Both the position numbers and the translations under genes were made by a program. The notes beneath the pieces were generated by a model. It was not told the origin of the DNA, did not search any database, and worked only from the letters and a program-made list of their open reading frames with translations. A DNA stretch of 64,000 bases from Verrucomicrobiota bacterium (GTDB lineage: Bacteria > Verrucomicrobiota > Verrucomicrobiia > Palsa-1439), in NCBI GenBank assembly GCA_016871575.1, contig VHCW01000004.1, forward strand, positions 1 to 64,000, in the 5' to 3' direction. Positions 36,544 through 44,274 of this stretch are shown piece by piece. The first letter of the stretch is position 1, and every line of letters starts with the position of its first letter.

Positions 36544-37716
36544 CTACTTCTTCTTCGCCGGTTTATCCCAGCCGCGCGCCTTGACGATGCGATCCACGTC
36601 AGCCTTCGGCCCAAACTCGGCGGGAACAAAACCGAACTTGACGAGATACTGGAAGTTGCGGAACGCAACCATCACTTCGTCCTTCCTGGCTGTGATCTGG
36701 TCGTCAGGCAGCTTTTTCAAACCTGCGGTGTATTGAGCGAGCAGTTGCTCGGCTTTGCGGCACGTCGGCTCGTCCTTCTCATAAACAAGCGATTCGGCAA
36801 GCCGCCATGCTTGCTCAACCGAACCGGCCGTCATTTTGGCGGCATCGTCGCGCACTTGGGCGGCGATTGTCTTGCGCATGGCCATCGTCTCCTCCACGCT
36901 GAGCGGACCGCGAATGCCTTTTTCCGGTTTGCGCGGCGGCAGCGGCTGATACCAGATGTTGCGGAACCGGACCGGGTTGCCGTGATCCTGCAACCGCAGC
37001 GGCGCGCTCTCCGGCAACGGACCGGGTTTCGAGCGCCCACGATGTCCCGTGGGACCTTCGAGTTGCGTCTTGTTCTGCACCAACACGCCGTTGCAATACA
37101 CCGTGACGTAGCCGGGATCCACGCACTTGTCGCCCTGGTAAATCGGCCGGCGGAACGTGATGTCAATCTGCTGGAACTCGCCCGGCGGACGCAGCGCGTT
37201 GGCCAGCGGCGGCGCGACGCCATACATCGAACAGGCGCCGCCATCGGCGTAGGTCGGGTTGTTGTAGCTGTCGAGCACCTGGATTTCGACGCCGCACAGG
37301 AAAATGCCGCTGTTACCGCGTCCTTGGCCTTCGCCGACTATTTCTGTCGGCGCAGCCCATTCGACATGGAGCCGGCAATCGCCCAGTTTCTCCTTCGTGC
37401 GGATGTAACCCGACTTCGGCACGCATTCCATCGCGCCGTCGCGCACAATCCACTTCGTCGGGGTGCCGTCCTTGTCCGATTCCCATTTTCCGAGCGACTC
37501 GGCTGTGCCATCGAACAACACAATCGCTCCGCGTGGCGGCGGCGCCGGCTTGAACGGCTTCGGCTCGACGCGCGGCGGCAACGGGCGGTTCCGGTCGTGG
37601 ACGCACCACGGGTGGCGGTCATCAGGCGGGTCGCCATAGAACGCCAAGCCGGCTGGCGCAGCGTAACCGGTGGCCGTGGCAATCAACAGGGAGGCAAAGA
37701 TGAATTGAGCTTTCAT
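36544..37716 (-). CDS. DUF1080 (3-keto-disaccharide hydrolase-like) protein
   Basis: The 390-residue exported protein (MKAQFIFASLLIATATGYA leader) has a Pro-rich linker and then a laminin-G-like beta-sandwich with DUF1080 features: AIVLFDGTAESLGKWES, DGAMECVPKSGYIRTKEKLGDCRLHVEWAAP, RGNSGIFL, VLDSYNNPTYADGGACSMYG and FRNIWYQPLPP. A helical C-terminal extension of about 110 residues (from SVEETMAMRKTIAAQV) is extra. Such proteins act on or bind glycans in the periplasm; catalytic identity is not certain. Confidence 0.9.
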   Translation of the reverse strand: MKAQFIFASLLIATATGYAAPAGLAFYGDPPDDRHPWCVHDRNRPLPPRVEPKPFKPAPPPRGAIVLFDGTAESLGKWESDKDGTPTKWIVRDGAMECVPKSGYIRTKEKLGDCRLHVEWAAPTEIVGEGQGRGNSGIFLCGVEIQVLDSYNNPTYADGGACSMYGVAPPLANALRPPGEFQQIDITFRRPIYQGDKCVDPGYVTVYCNGVLVQNKTQLEGPTGHRGRSKPGPLPESAPLRLQDHGNPVRFRNIWYQPLPPRKPEKGIRGPLSVEETMAMRKTIAAQVRDDAAKMTAGSVEQAWRLAESLVYEKDEPTCRKAEQLLAQYTAGLKKLPDDQITARKDEVMVAFRNFQYLVKFGFVPAEFGPKADVDRIVKARGWDKPAKKK

Positions 37717-37779
37717 GGGGATATTCCTACCGTGTCGCCTGCCTTGTGGCAAGGACAGACATTGCCTATAGTGTCGGCC

Positions 37780-38724
37780 ATGAAAGTCCTTTTCATTGGC
37801 GGCACCGGAAACATCTCAACCGACTGCGCGGCGCGCCTTCACCAGCGCGGCTATGAGGTTGTACTGCTCACCCGCGGTCGGTCGCCGGTCCCGGGAACAT
37901 TCCGGTCGGTGAAGGCCGACCGCAAAGACGTCGCGGCGATGAAAGCGCTCGCCCCGGATGTCGTCATCAACTTCCTCGGCTACGAACCGTCCGACCTCGC
38001 CGTGGATTACGAGGCTTTTGCCGGAAGAATCCAGCAGTACATCTTCATCAGTACCACCGCCGCCTACACAAAACCGGCGACCAAGCTGCCCATCAGTGAA
38101 AACGAACCGCTGGCCAATGCCTACTGGGATTACGCGCAAAAAAAACAAGCCTGCGAAGAATGGCTGTGGGCGCGCCCGGGGTTTCCGACGACCATTGTCC
38201 GCCCGTCGCACACTTACGGGCCGCATTGGTTCCCGAACATCATTGCCAGCGCCAGCTACACGCTTGCCGCCCGTCTGCTCGCCGGCAAACCGCTCTTCCT
38301 GTGGGAGCACGACAACCTTTGGACACTGACGGCGACGAGCGATTTTGCGGTCGGACTCGCCGGGCTGGTCGGTAACGAGCGCGCCATCGGCGAAGCGTTT
38401 CACATCACCAGCGACGAGACGCAGACGTGGCCGCAGATTTACGGGGCGACCGCCGCCGCGCTCGGCGCGCCGGCGCCGAACATCGTGCGGATTCCGCTCG
38501 ATTGGCTCTGCGAGAAGTTCCCGCAATTGACCGGACCGTTCAAGGGCGACAAGGCCAACGACGCCGTGTTCGACAACTCGAAGATCAAGCGGTTCGTGCC
38601 GGAGTTTGTCTGTCGGAAGCCGTTCCGTGTCGGCATCCGCGAATCGGCCGCGCACACCGGAGCGGTCAACGCAGAGTTCGATGCGCTGTACGACGCGGTC
38701 GTCGCAGCGTGGAGGTCGCGATGA
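37780..38724 (+). CDS. NAD-dependent epimerase/dehydratase (SDR) family protein
   Basis: The 314-residue protein has the extended SDR nucleotide motif (MKVLFIGGTGNISTD), a likely active-site Tyr region (ISTTAAYTKP and NAYWDYAQKKQACEE), and TTIVRPSHTYGP. Most relatives interconvert nucleotide sugars, but the YxxxK motif here is WDYAQKK, which is acceptable. The antisense frame upstream is long, yet the start at 37780 fits the Rossmann N-terminus. It overlaps rlmN by ATGA. Confidence 0.87.
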   Translation: MKVLFIGGTGNISTDCAARLHQRGYEVVLLTRGRSPVPGTFRSVKADRKDVAAMKALAPDVVINFLGYEPSDLAVDYEAFAGRIQQYIFISTTAAYTKPATKLPISENEPLANAYWDYAQKKQACEEWLWARPGFPTTIVRPSHTYGPHWFPNIIASASYTLAARLLAGKPLFLWEHDNLWTLTATSDFAVGLAGLVGNERAIGEAFHITSDETQTWPQIYGATAAALGAPAPNIVRIPLDWLCEKFPQLTGPFKGDKANDAVFDNSKIKRFVPEFVCRKPFRVGIRESAAHTGAVNAEFDALYDAVVAAWRSR

Positions 38725-39749
38725 ACATCAAGGGACTCTACCGCGACGAGCTGATCAAGCTGATCACGCCGGTGTATCGGGCCGATCAGATTCTCCAGTG
38801 GGTGTACGAGAAACAGGCGGAGTCGTTCGACGCGATGACGAATCTGCCGGCGCCGTTGCGGGCGAAGCTGGCCGAGGAGTTTGCGTTGAACGCGCTGAAA
38901 GAGGTGAAGACACGGCACGCGACGGACACGACGGAGAAATTCCTTTTCAAGCTTCACGACGGGTCGTTGATCGAGACGGTGCTGATCCCGGCAACGCCGG
39001 GACTGACAAGCACCGACGACCGGCAGACCGTGTGTGTTTCGACGCAGGCCGGGTGCGCGTTCGGGTGCAAGTTCTGCGCGAGCGGCCTGGACGGGTTCAA
39101 GCGGAACCTGAGCGCCGCCGAGATCGTGGACCAGGTCTGGCAGGTCCAGAAGCTGATGAAACAGAAAGTGAACAACATCGTCGTGATGGGGATGGGCGAG
39201 CCATTTGCGAATTACGAAAATGTGCTGCGGGCGTTGCGGATTCTCAATGCGCCGTGGGCGTTTGGCATCGGCGCGCGGAAGATGACAGTCTCGACCGTCG
39301 GCATCGTGACGGGGATTCGACGGCTGGCGGAGGAGCCGATGCAGATACGGCTGGCGGTGTCGTTGCACGGCGCGACCGACGAGGTGCGCGGCAAGATCAT
39401 GCCGATCAACCGGAAGTTTCCGCTGAAGGAATTGATGGCGGCCTGCGAGTACTACGCGCAGGTCAAGGGCAAGATGCTCACCTTCGAGTATATCCTCATC
39501 GAGAATGTGAACGACATGATCGAGCAGGCCCACAAGCTCGCCGGCATGGCCCGTCGCGTCCACGCAAAGGTGAACCTGATCCCGTACAACCCGGTCGAGG
39601 GCCTGCCGTGGCAGCGTCCCGACCGCGACCGCTGCAAAGTCTTCCAACACGTCCTCCGCCAAGCCGGCATCTCGGCGACGTTGCGCATCGAAAAAGGCAC
39701 CGACATTGCGGCGGCGTGCGGCCAGTTGCGATTGCAGCACGAGCGATGA
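38721..39749 (+). CDS. rlmN: 23S rRNA/tRNA adenine C2-methyltransferase RlmN
   Basis: The 342-residue radical-SAM enzyme methylates A2503 of 23S rRNA. The iron-sulfur Cys residues are 112, 116 and 119 (GCAFGCKFCASG), with GEPFANYENVLRAL and RLAVSLHGATDEVR further on. The catalytic second Cys should be the one near the C-terminus in the GTDIAAACGQL segment. It is translationally coupled to genes on both sides through ATGA overlaps. Confidence 0.97.
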   Translation: MNIKGLYRDELIKLITPVYRADQILQWVYEKQAESFDAMTNLPAPLRAKLAEEFALNALKEVKTRHATDTTEKFLFKLHDGSLIETVLIPATPGLTSTDDRQTVCVSTQAGCAFGCKFCASGLDGFKRNLSAAEIVDQVWQVQKLMKQKVNNIVVMGMGEPFANYENVLRALRILNAPWAFGIGARKMTVSTVGIVTGIRRLAEEPMQIRLAVSLHGATDEVRGKIMPINRKFPLKELMAACEYYAQVKGKMLTFEYILIENVNDMIEQAHKLAGMARRVHAKVNLIPYNPVEGLPWQRPDRDRCKVFQHVLRQAGISATLRIEKGTDIAAACGQLRLQHER

Positions 39750-40714
39750 ACCTGTTCTCGATTTTGTTGGCGGCCGCCCAGATTCTTCCGCCGGCGCAGC
39801 CGAAGACCGGGCCGGGCGGTGCGGAGTATTCGCACCAAGCGGTCGTCAGCAAATCCTACGGCAAGGGCGGCAAGGCGTATTGGCTGTTCGAGCCGTCCAA
39901 CCCTGCGCCGACTTCAGCGCCGGTGATCGTCTTCAATCACGGTTGGATTCTGATGGAGCCGCGTCACTACGATGCGTGGATCGAACACCTCGTGAAGCGC
40001 GGCAACATCGTCATCTTCCCGCGCTACCAGAACAGCGCGTTCACGTCGCCCACGAAGTTCGCGCCCAACGCCGCTGCGGCGATCAAGGACGCCATCCAGC
40101 GACTCGGTCGGGTTCAGCCTGATCTGAGCCGGGTTGCGATGGTCGGCCATTCGATGGGCGGCATCATCTCGGCGAATCTCGCGGCGCTTTGGCGGGACGT
40201 GGGCTTGCCGCAACCCAAGGCCGTGATGTGCGCCGAGCCGGGCGGCACGCGCGGCCCCGGTCAATGGATGGGAGCAAAACTCGAAGATCTCAGTCGCATT
40301 GCGCCGGAGACGTTGTTGTTGTGTGTGGCCGGCGACCGCGATTCGATGGTCGGCAGCGCGGAAGCCAAACGCATTTTCAAGGAAACCACGCAGGTGCCGG
40401 CCACCAACAAGAGCTTCGTGGTCTTGCAAAGCGACGACCACGGGAAACCCGCGCTGGTGGCCGATCATTTTGCCGTGTGCGCGCCTTCACCGGTGAAACG
40501 CGGGGAACGAGTGAGCTTCTTCGTCAAGCTGGCGCGCGCGCCCGACGCGCTGGATTTTTACGGGACGTGGAAACTGTTCGACGCGCTGTGCGATGCCGCC
40601 TTTTACGGCAGGAACCGGCAGTTTGCGCTCGGCAACACGCCGGAACAACGGTTCATGGGCACATGGAGTGACGGCGCGCCGGTAAAGGAATTGAAGGTCG
40701 TCGTTGCTCCCTGA
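39746..40714 (+). CDS. secreted alpha/beta hydrolase (lipase-like)
   Basis: The 322-residue protein has a short leader, then an alpha/beta hydrolase core with nucleophile Ser136 in GHSMGG, an oxyanion-site HG (VIVFNHGWILM) and a candidate His in SDDHGKPALVADHFAV. The EPGGTRGPGQW and GDRDSMVG segments supply the strand carrying the acid. Resembles dienelactone-hydrolase or cutinase-like esterases; substrate unknown. Coupled to rlmN by ATGA. Confidence 0.82.
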   Translation: MNLFSILLAAAQILPPAQPKTGPGGAEYSHQAVVSKSYGKGGKAYWLFEPSNPAPTSAPVIVFNHGWILMEPRHYDAWIEHLVKRGNIVIFPRYQNSAFTSPTKFAPNAAAAIKDAIQRLGRVQPDLSRVAMVGHSMGGIISANLAALWRDVGLPQPKAVMCAEPGGTRGPGQWMGAKLEDLSRIAPETLLLCVAGDRDSMVGSAEAKRIFKETTQVPATNKSFVVLQSDDHGKPALVADHFAVCAPSPVKRGERVSFFVKLARAPDALDFYGTWKLFDALCDAAFYGRNRQFALGNTPEQRFMGTWSDGAPVKELKVVVAP

Positions 40715-40765
40715 CTGTAACCTTTTGGCAGGAAGTTTCGTCTGTTGGGATGAAAGGAACAATTC

Positions 40766-41200
40766 ATGAAGAACACGATGAGAATTCTAATCGGGGCGGG
40801 ATTGATCGCGGCGCAGGCGATGGCCGCGGATGCGCCGACATTTCCGGTGACGGAACAGTTCGTCACGGACAAACTCGGTGCAGTCACCGAGCTTTCGGAG
40901 GCGCAACGCGACAAGGCCAGCGCGCTGATTCGAGGGCAGTTGCCGGCCTTGAAAAAGGCGCTGACACGGTTCGCGGAGGCGCAGACTGCGGTGAAAGAGT
41001 TGATGGCTGACACGGACGTGAGCGAGCAGGCCATCCGCTCCGAGTGCGCGAAGCTCACCGACGTGTTGGTGGACCTCGCCAAGCAACGCGCCAAGATGGC
41101 GCAGAACCTCAAGAGCGTGTTGACTCCCGACCAACCCGAGGGCGCCAGACATCTTGGCAAGTTCGTGGATGACATTGTCAAGGCTCTCGGGAAGGAGTAG
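40766..41200 (+). CDS. CpxP/Spy-like periplasmic protein
   Basis: The 144-residue exported protein (leader ending AQAMAA|DA) is all-helical with repeated charge patterns (LSEAQRDKASALIRGQLPALKKAL; SEQAIRSECAKLTDVLVDLAKQRAKMAQNLKSVLTPDQ by parts). The LTPDQ box near its end resembles the LTxxQ motif of the Spy/CpxP chaperone family. It precedes an ECF sigma gene by 12 bases and probably belongs to the same stress operon. Confidence 0.72.
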   Translation: MKNTMRILIGAGLIAAQAMAADAPTFPVTEQFVTDKLGAVTELSEAQRDKASALIRGQLPALKKALTRFAEAQTAVKELMADTDVSEQAIRSECAKLTDVLVDLAKQRAKMAQNLKSVLTPDQPEGARHLGKFVDDIVKALGKE

Positions 41201-41212
41201 AAGCAGTGCGCA

Positions 41213-41761
41213 ATGAGCGCGCAACACGGGGAACCAACCGATGAACGCCTCATACAGTCCACCCTCGCGGGCGACGATGAGGCCTTCGCCTCGCTTGTTG
41301 CCCGCCACAAACGCCGCATCTTCGGCATCGCCGCCCGGTTCACACGCTCCGAGGCCGAACTCGACGACCTCTGCCAGGAGATTTTCATCAAGGCGTACCG
41401 GCAACTCGGCAAGTTTCGCAGCGAAGCGCCGTTCGAGCACTGGCTGTCCCGCGTCGGCGTGCGGACCTGTTACGATCACCTGCGCAAGACACGCCACGAC
41501 CGCGACGCCGTGGCGCTGGACGACATGGAGTTGCCCAGCACCGACAACATCGAGCCGCGGCGCGCCCGCGAGGTGCTGGACTTTGCGATGGCAAAACTCG
41601 GCCCGGAGGAACGCCTCGTGATTACGCTGCTCGAATTGGAAGAGCGCACCGTGCGCGAGATTGCCGGGCTGACCGGCTGGAGCGAGTCGAACGTCAAGGT
41701 GCGCGCGTTCCGCGCCCGGCAATCGTTGAAAAATATTTTGGAGGCACATCATGAACGATGA
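41213..41761 (+). CDS. ECF-type RNA polymerase sigma factor
   Basis: The 182-residue protein has region 2 (LARHKRRIFGIAARFTRSEAELDDLCQEIFIKAYRQLGKFR by parts; the LDDLCQEIFIKAY core is clear) and region 4 (AMAKLGPEERLVITLLELEERTVREIAGLTGWSESNVKVRAFRARQSLK region with the helix-turn-helix). It recruits polymerase to stress promoters. Its stop overlaps the next gene by 11 bases, a common layout for sigma and anti-sigma partners. Confidence 0.93.
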   Translation: MSAQHGEPTDERLIQSTLAGDDEAFASLVARHKRRIFGIAARFTRSEAELDDLCQEIFIKAYRQLGKFRSEAPFEHWLSRVGVRTCYDHLRKTRHDRDAVALDDMELPSTDNIEPRRAREVLDFAMAKLGPEERLVITLLELEERTVREIAGLTGWSESNVKVRAFRARQSLKNILEAHHER

Positions 41762-42038
41762 CCGACTTAACAAATTATTCGCCGCCGCGCGACAAGCGCC
41801 GACGGATACCGAACAGGCCGAATTCGCGTTTGAGACGCGCCTGCTGGCCCGGTTGCGCGAGCAACGACGGTCTGCGGCGCCGTGGTTTGCGTGGTCGTGG
41901 CGGCTGGCGCCTTTGTTCGGGGCTGTCGTGATTGCGCTCGGCGTTTGGAGTTTTACTGCGCCCGGCGACCCGCTGGCCGACATTGTCGGCGACGCCAGCG
42001 ACGAAGCCGCGCTTCTCGTGATGCTGACCGGAGAATGA
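41751..42038 (+). CDS. small single-span membrane protein, candidate anti-sigma factor
   Basis: The 95-residue protein has a charged cytoplasmic part (LNKLFAAARQAPTDTEQAEFAFETRLLARLREQR), one hydrophobic segment (residues 53-69, LAPLFGAVVIALGVWSF) and a short acidic tail. Position, overlap with the sigma gene and one membrane span point to an anti-sigma-like regulator, though no zinc motif is visible. The next gene follows by one base. Confidence 0.6.
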   Translation: MNDDRLNKLFAAARQAPTDTEQAEFAFETRLLARLREQRRSAAPWFAWSWRLAPLFGAVVIALGVWSFTAPGDPLADIVGDASDEAALLVMLTGE

Positions 42039-42039
42039 C

Positions 42040-42462
42040 ATGAAACACTGGAAGGCGATTCTTGGTGTGTTGGTCGTATTTGTTCTCGGCGCAATTGCCG
42101 GCGGGCTGGTCACGCGCGGTTTTTACCAGAAACGCATCCGTGCCCTCTGGCGCGGCCAAATGGTGGTTGCCCCCGAACTCATCGTGCGGGAAATGGGCGG
42201 CCAGTTGAATCTCACGCCGGAACAACGCGCCCAAATCGCGCCCATCATCGACGACACGCGCCAACGCCTGCAACAGGCCCGCGCCCAGTCCGAGCCGCAG
42301 GTTCGCGAAGCGTTTCAAGACATGCTCCGTCGCATCCGCGAAACGCTCACCCCGGAACAACAGAAACGATTCGACCGCCTGAACGCCGAACGGCGCGAGC
42401 GCTGGAAAAAAGTTTTCCCGCGCATTGCCCCGGCATCATCGCCAACGCCACCGAAACCGTGA
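42040..42462 (+). CDS. membrane-anchored Spy/CpxP-like protein
   Basis: The 140-residue protein has an N-terminal anchor (ILGVLVVFVLGAIAGGLV), then LNLTPEQRAQIAPIIDDTRQRLQQARA and IRETLTPEQQKRFDRLNAERRERW, two clear LTPEQ motifs as in zinc/copper-responsive Spy-family proteins. The Pro/Ser-rich tail ends PTPPKP. Together with the preceding genes it forms a probable envelope-stress operon controlled by the ECF sigma. Confidence 0.78.
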   Translation: MKHWKAILGVLVVFVLGAIAGGLVTRGFYQKRIRALWRGQMVVAPELIVREMGGQLNLTPEQRAQIAPIIDDTRQRLQQARAQSEPQVREAFQDMLRRIRETLTPEQQKRFDRLNAERRERWKKVFPRIAPASSPTPPKP

Positions 42463-42598
42463 TGACGATCTTCCCAAGAGCGACAGCACTCTGGATCATC
42501 TCCTATTTCGTATTGATCAGCCGCTTCTGAGTCAGTCGTTGCAGACCCGCGCCAACAAACCGGAGTCAATGTTCCGGCTACGCTGACATGTTGGCGGT
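42463..42598. other. intergenic spacer with a shared repeat word
   Basis: No gene. AGTCAATGTTCCGGCTAC (about 42564-42581) recurs as GTCAATGTTCCGGCTAC near 44219, suggesting remnants of a dispersed repeat. Confidence 0.5.
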
Positions 42599-43081
42599 TC
42601 AGGCAACGCGACTGATGGCGAGAGTTTTCAGTCCTTCCAACGCAGCCAGTTTGTTGGCTTTGGGATCAAAACTCCAAAAGGTGTCGCAATCCAACAGCAA
42701 CGCGGACGCGACGTGCAACAGGTCGTACGTGCGGAAGCCGTGCTTTGCAGTGTGGCGTAAGCACAACTCCTCAAATTGTTGCTCCAAGTCGCTCGGACTG
42801 ATGACGGTTGGGCGCAGCAAGCTGGCCGGTTGCGCACAGTCTTCCCGGAACCGCGCCTGTGCTGCCGCCGCCATCTCCGCAGTGATCCGGGTCCGACCAA
42901 GAGTTCGCCAGGCGAAGACGTGCTGCTCGAAGGCATTGGCCAGTTCCAAGCGGTGTAACCAGACAATCGGCAGCCAGCCGCCGGCACCGCGCAACTCTGC
43001 CAATTGATCATCCGTCGGTGGATGCGCCTCGATGGGGAGGTAACAACGCGTGAGGAAGTTGGTGTCGGCGTACGGTTTCAT
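42599..43081 (-). CDS. PIN-domain toxin (VapC-like)
   Basis: The 160-residue PIN domain keeps Asp6 (YADTNFLTR), Glu46 (HRLELANAF), Asp119 (TYDLLHVASALLL) and Asp138 (WSFDPKANKLA). It starts in an ATGA overlap with the antitoxin gene. It probably cleaves RNA when free. Complete. Confidence 0.88.
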   Translation of the reverse strand: MKPYADTNFLTRCYLPIEAHPPTDDQLAELRGAGGWLPIVWLHRLELANAFEQHVFAWRTLGRTRITAEMAAAAQARFREDCAQPASLLRPTVISPSDLEQQFEELCLRHTAKHGFRTYDLLHVASALLLDCDTFWSFDPKANKLAALEGLKTLAISRVA

Positions 43082-43350
43082 TCACCCGCCAGCAGCCGGT
43101 CAACCAAGGCCGTCTGATCGCTGGCGATACGCTCGGAAAACATGCGTTTGCGCCAAGCCAGATGCTCCTCCAGCCACCGCGCCCGATCCTTCGCCGAGAC
43201 CCGCGCGCTTGACGGTTGTTCCAGACGCACTGTGTAACTGTGCCCGTTGCGGCGGCGGATGCGCACCGCGCCTTCTTTGTCGCAGGTGTTGAGCACGCTC
43301 GCCGGTCGCCGATCAAGGTCTCTGACGGTGAAAGTCTTCATGTCGGACAT
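43078..43350 (-). CDS. Phd/YefM-like antitoxin
   Basis: The 90-residue protein has a Phd-like DNA-binding N-terminus (FTVRDLDRRPASVLNTCDKEGAVRIRRRNGHSYTVRL by parts) and a helical C-terminus that should wrap the toxin (SAKDRARWLEEHLAWRKRMFSER). The start at 43350 is as good as 43341. Toxin start overlaps its stop. Confidence 0.8.
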   Translation of the reverse strand: MSDMKTFTVRDLDRRPASVLNTCDKEGAVRIRRRNGHSYTVRLEQPSSARVSAKDRARWLEEHLAWRKRMFSERIASDQTALVDRLLAGE

Positions 43351-43508
43351 AATGTCGGCATTCGTGAAGAAAATGCAAGCCTCAGTTGTTCCGGTTTGCC
43401 GCTGACGGCGTTTGCTGCCCATTACCCCTCAGCGTTTCGTCGAACTCAGCTCCGCTTCGCTCGGCTTGTTCCGGCCATGCTGACCCAATCGCCGTTTCGA
43501 ATGGCGGC

Positions 43509-43792
43509 TCATGCGAAGTTGATGTTGTCGCGCAGACCCGATTCCCCGGCCTTGTCCACGAGCCGGACGAGTGCCGCACGCTCCTGCGCGCGGGTTTTGC
43601 GCCGGATGAGAATGATAAGGGCACCTCCGGTAACCATCTTTTTCTTGCAGGCCACGTGACCTCACGTGGCGAATTCGTGAGGAAAACCGCCGCGTCAGGT
43701 GACACGGCCTACAACTTGACGACCTGATGCCCCATCGCTTCCAAGGCGAAGGCAATGTCGTCGGGCACGTCGTCATCAAGCAAGAACTTTAC
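43509..43792 (-). pseudogene. DUF5615 PIN-like toxin, decayed
   Basis: The N-terminal piece reads KFLLDDDVPDDIAFALEAMGHQVVKL and then stops (TAG). A second piece in another frame ends KMVTGGALIILIRRKTRAQERAALVRLV..SGLRDNINFA (shown by parts), the usual end of the family. In between lie the 70-bp element at 43645-43714 and missing sequence. The expected start codon is GTA, one change from a GTG that would overlap the DUF433 stop. So start loss, insertion and deletion have inactivated it. Confidence 0.75.
43645..43714. mobile_element. 70-bp miniature inverted-repeat element in the DUF5615 pseudogene
   Basis: Ends TTGCAGGCC (43645) and GGCCTACAA (43714) are inverted copies, extending to about 22 bases with 17 matches, and a perfect GCCACGTGA-CC-TCACGTGGC palindrome lies at one end. 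No coding capacity. It belongs with the small elements at 10467-10559. Confidence 0.7.
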
Positions 43793-44061
43793 GGCGCAGG
43801 GGCGGCCATTTGACGGGCGACCAGCACATCAATCTCACCCCGATGGTCCTCGTAATAAGCCAGACACTCATACACTTGCGCGCGGGTCAGGTTTGGAAAG
43901 CACCGAGTAACGATCGTGTCCACGGTTTCGCCATTTTGGAGCAGGCCAATGACATCGTGGACTCCAATCCGAGTACCCTCAACGATGGCGTGGCCGCTGC
44001 GCACGCCGGGCTGGCGGCTGATGTAGCGGTAGGCGATGGCTATTGTTGATGCTCCATTCAT
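43789..44061 (-). CDS. DUF433 antitoxin-like protein
   Basis: The 90-residue protein matches DUF433 (RYISRQPGVRSGHAIVEGTRIGVHDVIGLLQNG, then VTRCFPNLTRAQVYECLAYYEDHRGEID by parts), a helix-turn-helix protein that usually pairs with a DUF5615 toxin. It is intact while its partner is decayed, so it may now be an orphan that still binds DNA. Confidence 0.88.
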   Translation of the reverse strand: MNGASTIAIAYRYISRQPGVRSGHAIVEGTRIGVHDVIGLLQNGETVDTIVTRCFPNLTRAQVYECLAYYEDHRGEIDVLVARQMAAPAP

Positions 44062-44274
44062 GGCGCTAAATCTACCTCAAGACAGTTCCCCAAGCGACCC
44101 TTTGATGTCGAAGACTTCGTACCCTTCCACATCTCAGCACTTGCCCAAGCCCTACTGGCCTGCCGCTGGAAGGTTCGCCCGCTTGGGTCCGGCGTTCGTG
44201 CCGCTTCGCGCCGCCGCCGTCAATGTTCCGGCTACAGACCGATGCCTAACAGTGCTGGGTGTTTGAGTCTATCG
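44062..44274. other. intergenic, no gene seen
   Basis: Contains the shared repeat word GTCAATGTTCCGGCTAC near 44219 and G+C-rich filler. No ribosome site or family resemblance in the short open frames. The promoter of the DUF433 gene should lie near 44062-44100. Confidence 0.5.

Noticed and set aside
36514..37779. Long upstream extension of the SDR gene on the plus strand
   Set aside because: It is antisense to the DUF1080 gene, and the Rossmann N-terminus fits the ATG at 37780.
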